Positions 41,001-46,587 of a stretch of DNA of 64,000 bases are shown here, in pieces. Within the stretch, counting starts at the first letter, position 1, and each line of letters starts with the position of its first letter. The stretch is from Serratia sp. FDAARGOS_506. GTDB taxonomy: Bacteria > Pseudomonadota > Gammaproteobacteria > Enterobacterales > Enterobacteriaceae. A program made the position numbers and the translations under genes. The notes below the pieces were generated by a model. That model ran no database searches. It was not told where the DNA came from and worked only from the letters and a program-made list of their open reading frames with translations. The stretch spans positions 2,480,001 to 2,544,000 of the forward strand of contig NZ_CP033831.1 in NCBI RefSeq assembly GCF_003812745.1, written 5' to 3'.

Positions 41001-41313
41001 ACCAGCGCCAGCCATAACGATCGAAGTCGACCGTGCTGTGCGGGCCGAAAATAATTCCCTCCGCCAGCAATGCTTGCCGTTGCCGTTGAAAATCCTCCCC
41101 CTGCTGCGAGATCTGCCCGTGGCGGTTGATCACCCGGTGCCAGGGCAGCGTGCTGCCTTCCGGCAAACGCCGCAGCACGCCGCCAACCTGGCGTGCGGCA
41201 CGTGGCGAACCGGCCAGCCGGGCGACTTCGCCGTAGGTGGTGACTTTCCCGTACGGGATAGCGGCCACGATATGGAATACCCGCTGGCTGAAAGAAGCGT
41301 CTTCTGGTTGCAT
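40999..41313 (-). CDS. atl: Alkyltransferase-like protein Atl (YbaZ)
   Basis: This 104-residue protein resembles the DNA-binding half of O6-alkylguanine methyltransferases. The active-site PCHR is replaced by PWHR (in LPEGSTLPWHRVINRHG), so it cannot accept alkyl groups; Atl proteins instead flag O6-alkylguanine for nucleotide excision repair. The helix-turn-helix is TYGEVARLAGSPRAARQVGG. ATG 41313 has AGGAA upstream; starting at 41361 would add 16 unsupported residues. Confidence 0.94.
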   Translation of the reverse strand: MQPEDASFSQRVFHIVAAIPYGKVTTYGEVARLAGSPRAARQVGGVLRRLPEGSTLPWHRVINRHGQISQQGEDFQRQRQALLAEGIIFGPHSTVDFDRYGWRW

Positions 41314-41461
41314 GTTGCTGTTCCTGCGCGAGTCAAAACCCAGGCGAAGAGTGTGCCACAATGCAGGTGGGCAAGAAAACAGCGGTTGGTCCCGGTTGGC
41401 TTGCTATTTGATGGGGCATCGCCGATAATGCCCACCGCTTCAGAGTACAGAAGCCGTCAAT

Positions 41462-41575
41462 GGGGGCCCTGTTGGTTCTCCCGCAACACTAACTTGTGAA
41501 CTCGGTCAGGTCCGGAAGGAAGCAGCCGCAGCAGGTGACGTGTGTGCCGGGATGTAGCTGGCAGGGTCCCCACCC
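41462..41575 (+). ncRNA. ffs: 4.5S RNA, signal recognition particle RNA
   Basis: The 114-base RNA matches E. coli 4.5S RNA in length. The conserved apical domain reads GTCAGGTCCGGAAGGAAGCA, containing the GGAA tetraloop and Ffh-binding asymmetric loop, and the other strand has GTGTGCCGGGATGTAGCTGG. The ends GGGGGCCCTG and CAGGGTCCCC pair to close the hairpin. With Ffh it targets nascent membrane proteins to FtsY. Confidence 0.98.
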
Positions 41576-41874
41576 ATTTGGGCCTTCCCAATCCGTGTTT
41601 TCGCTACTCACATCCCACTCAACGATTACCCGTTTCTGCCGTCAGAGAGAGTGACAAAACCCGTCTTTACTGCCTGCTATCAATTTTCTGGATAATGCAT
41701 TAGTGGCTAATGAGGCGCGGTGAGGTAACTTATCTCGATTTTAAAGAGAATTTTTTACACTCATTATTATTGAGAGGGGAACGCAAATGAAATTTCACTG
41801 TCAATAGGAAAAATACGTATTCAACTTGGACATTGAAGCCGATAAAGACATCGGCTCAACGCGTTGGGGGCTGA
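41576..41874. other. Region ffs-hha, mostly without a recognised gene
   Basis: About 300 bases, AT-richer than the flanks. It contains one stop-interrupted small frame with a ribosome site (41787-41882) and a stem AGCCGAT/ATCGGCT at 41837-41856 without a T tract. Nothing else supported. Confidence 0.5.
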
Positions 41875-41882
41875 TTATCTGA
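41787..41882 (+). pseudogene. Possible small gene interrupted by an in-frame TAG
   Basis: ATG 41787 follows GAGAGGGG at a good distance and encodes MKFHCQ, then TAG at 41805-41807. The same frame then stays open for 24 more codons (EKYVFNLDIEADKDIGST and so on) to TGA 41880-41882. The post-stop peptide looks protein-like, so this may be a decayed small gene, a remnant of a longer one, or chance. I do not recognise the product. It runs into the end of the opposite-strand hha. Confidence 0.25.
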
Positions 41883-42078
41883 CATATTTCCAAACGGAGG
41901 TGGGGATTTTGTCATACAGTTTGTTCATGGTGAGCTCCGCCAGACGGTGATCGGCAGCTGAGTAAAACAGCTCCAGTTCATCATCGGAAAGTTCGTACTT
42001 ATTTTTCTCAATAACACGTTCGAGAGTATCAATCGTGGTGCATTTACGTAAACGCATCAGATAGTCGGTTTTAGTCAT
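41875..42078 (-). CDS. hha: Hha/YmoA haemolysin-expression modulator
   Basis: This 67-residue nucleoid-associated protein pairs with H-NS to silence horizontally acquired and virulence genes. The sequence [20 protein letters not shown] and onward is nearly identical to Yersinia YmoA and E. coli Hha. It lies 50 bases after tomB on the same strand, forming the tomB-hha pair described as a toxin-antitoxin-like module in E. coli biofilms. Confidence 0.97.
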   Translation of the reverse strand: MTKTDYLMRLRKCTTIDTLERVIEKNKYELSDDELELFYSAADHRLAELTMNKLYDKIPTSVWKYVR

Positions 42079-42128
42079 GATGGCCTTTTAGTTTAATAAC
42101 CGTAAAATAGCTCGGGAATAATTATCCC

Positions 42129-42497
42129 CTAAGTTTTCATTGTCGTACAGATGTCCTCTCCTGAGAACATTCTGAATAATCTCGCCTTGGTTTTTTGCCA
42201 GCGGCGCAGGTCGGAATCATTGATACCGTAGCTGCTGAATAGCGTATAGGTATCGTCGAGATATTCTTCGACTAACTCCGACAGGTCGGATTCGTCCATG
42301 TATTTAATTTTATAACTCATCACAAACGAAGCGATATGTTCGATCAACTCATTAAGCTGCAGGTTGACGGAGGATGTCGGATCGTTGACCCACCCGTGGT
42401 GGCTGTCACCCAGGGTAGCGATACCTTCATCATACAAATTTTCGCACAAGAATTTGAGCTGAGCAATGTCGTGTCGCTTAGGCGAATACTCATCCAT
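42129..42497 (-). CDS. tomB: Hha toxicity modulator TomB
   Basis: This 122-residue acidic protein counters Hha and lowers biofilm formation in E. coli. The start MDEYSPKRHDIAQLKFLCEN and WVNDPTSSVNLQLNELIEHI match TomB (YbaJ). A conserved Cys (near 18) is in that N-terminal stretch. GGAGGGG stands before ATG 42497. It precedes hha on one transcript, and its upstream region (42498-42655) is AT-rich. Confidence 0.95.
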   Translation of the reverse strand: MDEYSPKRHDIAQLKFLCENLYDEGIATLGDSHHGWVNDPTSSVNLQLNELIEHIASFVMSYKIKYMDESDLSELVEEYLDDTYTLFSSYGINDSDLRRWQKTKARLFRMFSGEDICTTMKT

Positions 42498-42655
42498 ATC
42501 ATCCCCTCCGTAAGTCTTAATTGCGGTGTGATAACACTATGTGAGTAAGCTGATTTACATCATGAACGGAGGCAGCTTAACGGTGGTTAAATAAACTTCC
42601 CGTAAAATGAATATAAATCATTTTTTCGCGTTTGGCCTGTAGTTATTACGTAAAC

Positions 42656-43009
42656 TTACAATTCATCCGCAGTTGATGGGCGTGAGTTATCAATGATGTC
42701 GAAGATTAAACCCTGCTCGGTCACTTGGAACCGGGCGCTATCATTGATGGTATCTTCGCTATTGATATCCAGACAGGCATTAAAAATGCCCCACTTATAG
42801 CGATAACTCATTGAATAATCGCTGTCACCTTGTTGCACTATATCAAGTATTTCTAATGAATCCTCGGCATAGCGTGCGCTTTCAGAATAAAAACTGAGTC
42901 CACTGGTCAGCGTCGGCACTAACTCCGCAATATTGTCATTAATCACTTTCTTTAATTTTTTTACAGAAAGTGCGTTGACTTCCAGGTTACAGGCAAGGGT
43001 AACAAGCAT
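42656..43009 (-). CDS. Small acidic protein of unknown function
   Basis: I do not recognise this 117-residue protein. It has no obvious signal peptide, membrane helix or known motif. It is acidic, with many Asp, Glu and Ser, two Cys (near 7 and 78), a predicted helical first third (VKKLKKVINDNIAELVPTL) and beta-like segments later (YSMSYRYKWGIFNACLDIN, FQVTEQGLIFDII). The DNA is AT-richer than its core neighbours, as is tomB next to it, so it may belong to the same low-GC island. ATG 43009 has only a weak GAG upstream. Confidence 0.6.
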   Translation of the reverse strand: MLVTLACNLEVNALSVKKLKKVINDNIAELVPTLTSGLSFYSESARYAEDSLEILDIVQQGDSDYSMSYRYKWGIFNACLDINSEDTINDSARFQVTEQGLIFDIIDNSRPSTADEL

Positions 43010-43233
43010 TAATCTCGGCCAACAACAATGTTATCCGCTTATCTTACTCCTTTTCCACTCGCGCCGGTAAATTTTTCGATTTACTGCTGTTTTTCACCTT
43101 CCGCTAACATTTGCGTCGAACGGGAATATCCCTGAGGTTGATAAGGGGGATGGCGGTGGAAGGGCCGCCGTGCGAGCTCTGTTACGTTCCGTTGCATTAT
43201 TGGCAAGGCAGGGATTGAGACACTGCAGTTATT
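43010..43233. other. Divergent intergenic region before the zinc importer
   Basis: No gene seen. It separates the leftward unknown gene from the rightward zinc importer; the importer's promoter and Zur-like site lie at its right edge. Confidence 0.5.
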
Positions 43234-43237
43234 GTGA

Positions 43238-43257
43238 TGTTATATTGTAACTATAAT
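43238..43257 (+). promoter_or_regulatory. Zur-like operator and -10 box of the zinc importer
   Basis: TGTTATA-T-TGTAACT (43238-43252) contains GTTATA-N-TGTAAC, one mismatch from the Zur core GTTATA-N-TATAAC. It abuts TATAAT (43252-43257), a possible -10, so bound Zur would block transcription. The -35 is poor (TTATTG at 17 bases). Confidence 0.6.
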
Positions 43258-43344
43258 TCCATCGCACTGGTCACGACTTTGACTCCCACTTCACAACATA
43301 ACGCTGCGTCGTCACTGAATTCATTGTTTACTGCCTCCGCCGCC

Positions 43345-43419
43345 GTGCGCTGTGCGGGTGCCGTTGTACTGTTGGCCCTGCTGTGGCTCGGCATCTTTTG
43401 GGCGGTGTCGCTGCCATGA
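43345..43419 (+). CDS. Possible hydrophobic leader peptide or small membrane protein
   Basis: A frame open from 43234 ends at TGA 43417-43419, overlapping the ATPase start by 4 bases (ATGA). Its last ~24 codons encode one hydrophobic helix (CAGAVVLLALLWLGIFWAVS). The full-length start (GTG/ATG 43234-43239) lies inside the Zur-like operator, upstream of the likely transcript start, so if real it probably begins later, for instance at GTG 43345. No clear ribosome site was found. It may be translated to couple into the ATPase, or be chance. Confidence 0.3.
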   Translation: MRCAGAVVLLALLWLGIFWAVSLP

Positions 43420-44129
43420 TCACTTTGCGTCAGTTGGCGATAGGCTATGGGGCCACGCCGCTTTTTCCGCCGCTGAGCGGGCAGTTTACCGCCGGATCGT
43501 TAACCGCGGTGGTGGGCGTCAACGGGGCAGGCAAATCGACGCTGTTGAAAACTTTCGCCGGATTGTTGCCGCCATTGGATGGCAGCCTGAATTTTAGCGG
43601 TGGAAAGCCACCGCGCAGGGCTTATCTACCGCAACAGGCGGAGTTGGATCGGCAATTTCCCATTGCGGTGAGCGATCTGGTGGCGATGGGGTGTTGGCCG
43701 CAAAGCGGCATGTTCGGCGGCATGAACAAGCGTGCGGTGAGCCAGGTCAATGATGCGTTGGCGAGCGTTGGCATGAGTGCGCTCGCGCGCAGCCCGGTGG
43801 GCGAGCTGTCCGGCGGCCAGCTGCAGCGAGTGTTGTTTGCGCGCCTGTTGGTCCAACAGGCGCCGCTGATCCTGTTGGATGAGCCTTTTACCGGCATCGA
43901 TAGCACCACCACGCAGATTCTCCTTCAGGTGATTGCGCAACTGCATCGGCAGGGGAAAACGGTGATCGCCGTGCTGCATGATATGTCGATGGTCGCCGAG
44001 CATTTTCCACAGGTACTGCTGTTGACCCCGCAGGCGTGTCATTGGGGGGCAGCCGAGCGTGTGTTGGAACAGGTGCCGAAGTATTACGTCGCCGAACGGC
44101 AGCCTGAGCTGCGGGCGGTGGCCCCATGA
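43416..44129 (+). CDS. Zinc-type metal ABC transporter, ATP-binding protein
   Basis: This 237-residue ATPase has Walker A GVNGAGKST at residues 34-42, signature LSGGQLQRV near 133, Walker B LILLDEPFTGID near 155, and the switch His in VLHDMS. It resembles ZnuC/AdcC-type ATPases of the zinc-manganese family. ATG 43416 starts the family-like MITLRQLAIGYG; an extension to 43383 is not supported. It overlaps the permease by 4 bases. A zinc substrate is inferred from the binding protein and the neighbouring Zur-type sites. This set is additional to the classical znuACB arrangement, which has a different gene order. Confidence 0.88.
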   Translation: MITLRQLAIGYGATPLFPPLSGQFTAGSLTAVVGVNGAGKSTLLKTFAGLLPPLDGSLNFSGGKPPRRAYLPQQAELDRQFPIAVSDLVAMGCWPQSGMFGGMNKRAVSQVNDALASVGMSALARSPVGELSGGQLQRVLFARLLVQQAPLILLDEPFTGIDSTTTQILLQVIAQLHRQGKTVIAVLHDMSMVAEHFPQVLLLTPQACHWGAAERVLEQVPKYYVAERQPELRAVAP

Positions 44130-44983
44130 TGTTGTGGCATGGGCTTATCGATCCTTTCCTCTCTTTCGGTTTTATGCGCCGCGCGCTCATGGCGTGCCTG
44201 GCGTTGTCGCTCAGCGCAGCCCCGCTAGGCGTGTTTCTGCTGCTGCGCCGCATGAGCCTGGTGGGAGATGCGTTGTCCCACGCGGTGTTGCCGGGGGCGG
44301 CGATCGGCTATCTGATCTCCGGCATGTCTCTGGTGGCGATGGGCGTGGGTGGCTTTATCGCCGGGCTGGCGGTGGCGATGTTGTCCGGTCTGGTGAGCCG
44401 CCGCACGCCGCTGAAAGAGGATGCCAGTTTTGCCGGGTTCTATCTGGGCTCGTTGGCGCTGGGGGTTACGCTGGTTTCGCTGCGCGGTTCCAGCGTGGAT
44501 CTGCTGCACGTGTTGTTTGGTTCGATTCTGGCGGTGGATGCACGGGCCATGCTGATGGTCGGTGGGATCGCCTCGGTTTCGCTGCTGGCGCTGGCGGCAC
44601 TGTACCGCGCGCTGGTGATCGAATCCTTCGACGTGACTTTCCTGCGCGTCAACGCGCCGCGCCGATTGGCGTTGATCCACGGCCTGTTTCTGGCGCTGGT
44701 GGTGGTCAATCTGGTGGCGGGATTCCAGATCCTCGGCACCCTGATGTCGGTGGGGCTGATGATGCTGCCCGCCGCCAGCGCGCGCTTCTGGGCGCGCAAT
44801 CTGCCGCAGACGCTGGCGACGGCGATGGGCATCGGCGCGCTTTCCAGCGTGATGGGGCTGGTGTGGTCTTATTACGCTTTGCTGCCTGCCGGCCCGGCGA
44901 TCGTGCTCAGCGCCAGCGTTATCTTTTTCGTCTCGATCCTGTTTGGAACGCGCGGAGGCATTTACGCTTTCGCGCGCCGTTGA
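44126..44983 (+). CDS. Zinc-type metal ABC transporter, permease
   Basis: This 285-residue inner-membrane permease of the ABC-3 family has about eight helices. Family features are LLRRMSLVGDALSHAVLPGAA, the coupling helix region facing the ATPase, and GFQILGTLMSVGLMMLPAA. It starts in the ATGA overlap with the ATPase. The binding-protein gene follows after 25 bases, so the three are one operon: ATPase, permease, binding protein. Confidence 0.9.
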   Translation: MMLWHGLIDPFLSFGFMRRALMACLALSLSAAPLGVFLLLRRMSLVGDALSHAVLPGAAIGYLISGMSLVAMGVGGFIAGLAVAMLSGLVSRRTPLKEDASFAGFYLGSLALGVTLVSLRGSSVDLLHVLFGSILAVDARAMLMVGGIASVSLLALAALYRALVIESFDVTFLRVNAPRRLALIHGLFLALVVVNLVAGFQILGTLMSVGLMMLPAASARFWARNLPQTLATAMGIGALSSVMGLVWSYYALLPAGPAIVLSASVIFFVSILFGTRGGIYAFARR

Positions 44984-45008
44984 GAAGTGCCATTTGCAAG
45001 GAGAAAGT

Positions 45009-45887
45009 ATGAAACGTTTACCTATATCGCTGGCAGTTGCTGCTCTGCTGGCCAGTCCGTGGGCGATGGCGAAGACCGTTGACGCCGTCGCCAGCTTTTC
45101 CATTCTTGGCGATATCGTCAAACAGGTGGGAGGCGATCACGTCAAGGTCAGCACGCTGGTGGGGCCGGATGGCGATCCGCACAGCTTCGAGCCTTCGCCG
45201 CAGGACGGCAAAAAGCTGGCTCAGGCTGATGTGGTGTTCGTCAGCGGCTTGGGGCTGGAAGGGTGGATCGATCGCCTGGTCAGCGCTTCGGGTTATAAAG
45301 GGCAGGTGATCACTGCTTCACAGGGCATCAGCACCCGCCAGATGGAAGAAGACGGCAAACCGATTACCGATCCCCACGCCTGGAACAGCATGAAAAACGG
45401 TGTGCAGTACGCCACCAATGTGATGAACGCCCTGATTGCCGCCGATCCCGAGGATGCCAACTATTTTCGCCAGCGCGGAGCCGAATACATTCAGCAGCTG
45501 CAAAAACTGGATCTGTGGGCCAAAACCCAGTTCGCTGCAGTGCCGCCACAGAAACGTAAGGTACTGACCAGTCATGATGCTTTTGGCTACTTTGGACAAG
45601 AGTACGGCGTCACCTTCCTTGCCCCGGTCGGATTTTCCACCGAAGCAGAAGCCAGCGCCAGCGACGTGGCGGGCCTGATTAAGCAGATCAAACAGGAAAA
45701 GGTTAACGCTTACTTTATCGAAAACCAGACCGATCCGCGGCTGGTGAAACAGATTGCCGCCGCCACCGGCGCCAAGGCGGGCGGCGAGCTGTATCCAGAA
45801 GCGCTCTCCCGCGCGAACGGCCCGGCGGCGACCTATGAGCAGGCGTTTAAGCACAATGTCGATGTGCTGCTGAGCAGCATGAAGTAA
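45009..45887 (+). CDS. Zinc-type metal ABC transporter, periplasmic binding protein
   Basis: This 292-residue protein has a cleaved signal peptide (ending near ASPWAMA) and a cluster A-I metal-binding fold. Likely ligands are His58 (GDPHSFEP), His123 (TDPHAWNS) and His189 (LTSHDAFGYFG). A His at the third position is typical of zinc rather than manganese members. Unlike ZnuA it has no His-rich loop; the segment before His123 is short and acidic (QMEEDGKP). ATG 45009 follows AAGGAG; the in-frame start at 44943 lies within the permease. Confidence 0.9.
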   Translation: MKRLPISLAVAALLASPWAMAKTVDAVASFSILGDIVKQVGGDHVKVSTLVGPDGDPHSFEPSPQDGKKLAQADVVFVSGLGLEGWIDRLVSASGYKGQVITASQGISTRQMEEDGKPITDPHAWNSMKNGVQYATNVMNALIAADPEDANYFRQRGAEYIQQLQKLDLWAKTQFAAVPPQKRKVLTSHDAFGYFGQEYGVTFLAPVGFSTEAEASASDVAGLIKQIKQEKVNAYFIENQTDPRLVKQIAAATGAKAGGELYPEALSRANGPAATYEQAFKHNVDVLLSSMK

Positions 45888-45890
45888 TCT

Positions 45891-45918
45891 CTGTCCCCCG
45901 CCTGCCGGCGGGGGACAG
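45891..45918 (+). other. Long perfect hairpin after the zinc importer
   Basis: CTGTCCCCCGCC (45891-45902), TGCC, GGCGGGGGACAG (45907-45918). A 12-base perfect stem without a T tract; possibly a transcript-stabilising 3' end. Confidence 0.7.
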
Positions 45919-45944
45919 CTTGCAGGCACTTTCTCGCCATAAAA

Positions 45945-45973
45945 AAAGCCCCGTTGAGCAGCAACGGGGCTTT
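45945..45973. terminator. Bidirectional terminator between the zinc importer and rpmJ2
   Basis: AAAGCCCCGTTG (45945-45956), 5-base loop, CAACGGGGCTTT (45962-45973). On the minus strand it is followed by seven T, serving rpmE2-rpmJ2. Confidence 0.92.
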
Positions 45974-45993
45974 GCGACAGATGACACTGGGAG

Positions 45994-46134
45994 TTAACGC
46001 TTTTTCTTACGTCCCTGTACCGCTTTGAATCGCGGATTGCTTTTACAGATCACATAGATGCGGCCACGACGACGCACGATTTTGCAATCCGGGTGGCGAT
46101 TTTTCGCCGAACGCAATGAACTCAATACCTGCAT
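45994..46134 (-). CDS. rpmJ2: Ribosomal protein L36, alternative (zinc-free type) paralogue
   Basis: This 46-residue protein matches E. coli YkgO, with [20 protein letters not shown] then [14 protein letters not shown]. It replaces zinc-binding L36 when zinc is short. Two Cys remain, but the first Cys and the His of the four-ligand zinc ribbon are absent, so zinc should not bind. It lies 12 bases after rpmE2 on the same strand. The start MQVLSSLRS replaces the usual MKVLNSLR. Confidence 0.97.
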   Translation of the reverse strand: MQVLSSLRSAKNRHPDCKIVRRRGRIYVICKSNPRFKAVQGRKKKR

Positions 46135-46146
46135 GGGAATTCCTTG

Positions 46147-46401
46147 TTACTTATTGCCGATAAAGCGGCCAAAGCGCTGCTGGAAGCGCGCCGTGCTGCC
46201 TTCTTTGGAATAGTCTTTCTGCTTGCCGGTGTAATACGGATGCGAAGCGGAAGAGACGTCGAGGGTGACATAAGGCCAGCTTTCGCCGTCCAGTTCGATA
46301 GTGCGATCGGTTTTGATGGTCGATCCCACTTTGAAGTAGGCATTGGCGCTGACGTCGTGGAAGACCACGGTACGGTAATCGGGATGGATGCCGGGTTTCA
46401 T
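46147..46401 (-). CDS. rpmE2: Ribosomal protein L31 type B (zinc-free paralogue)
   Basis: This 84-residue protein matches E. coli Ykg[45 protein letters not shown]. It has no Cys, so it lacks the zinc ribbon of L31 and can free ribosomal zinc during starvation. ATG 46401 aligns with the family and has GAGAG upstream; the longer frame to 46479 runs through the promoter. It is the first gene of rpmE2-rpmJ2, behind a perfect Zur-type palindrome. Confidence 0.97.
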   Translation of the reverse strand: MKPGIHPDYRTVVFHDVSANAYFKVGSTIKTDRTIELDGESWPYVTLDVSSASHPYYTGKQKDYSKEGSTARFQQRFGRFIGNK

Positions 46402-46419
46402 AATGGCTCTCTCGTGTAA

Positions 46420-46434
46420 TGTTATACTATAACA
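46420..46434 (-). promoter_or_regulatory. Zur box of rpmE2-rpmJ2
   Basis: TGTTATA-C-TATAACA, a perfect 15-base palindrome containing GTTATA-N-TATAAC. It covers the predicted transcription start, as expected of a repressor site. Confidence 0.85.
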
Positions 46435-46437
46435 ATA

Positions 46438-46466
46438 ATTATGCGCCGACCTGGCATCACGATCAA
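46438..46466 (-). promoter_or_regulatory. Sigma70 promoter of rpmE2-rpmJ2
   Basis: On the minus strand: TTGATC (-35, 46466-46461), 17 bases, CATAAT (-10, 46443-46438). Confidence 0.65.
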
Positions 46467-46530
46467 GCGTAAATTGCACCCACGAGTAAATTAATGAGAA
46501 CGGTTTGCATTAAACAACTGAAGCAAAAGA

Positions 46531-46554
46531 AAAAGGCCGCATGCGCGGCCTTTT
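46531..46554 (-). terminator. Terminator after acrB
   Basis: AAAAGGCCGC (46531-46540), ATGC, GCGGCCTTTT (46545-46554); a T-rich run follows on the minus strand. Confidence 0.9.
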
Positions 46555-46587
46555 CGATTATCGGGTGGAGCTCACATCACTGAGCGA

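Noticed and set aside
41837..41856. Stem AGCCGAT/ATCGGCT as the hha terminator
   Set aside because: No T tract on the hha strand, so not called as a terminator.
44059..45012. 317-codon frame overlapping the zinc permease on the same strand
   Set aside because: Wrong frame over a clear ABC permease; Arg/Gly-rich and not protein-like.
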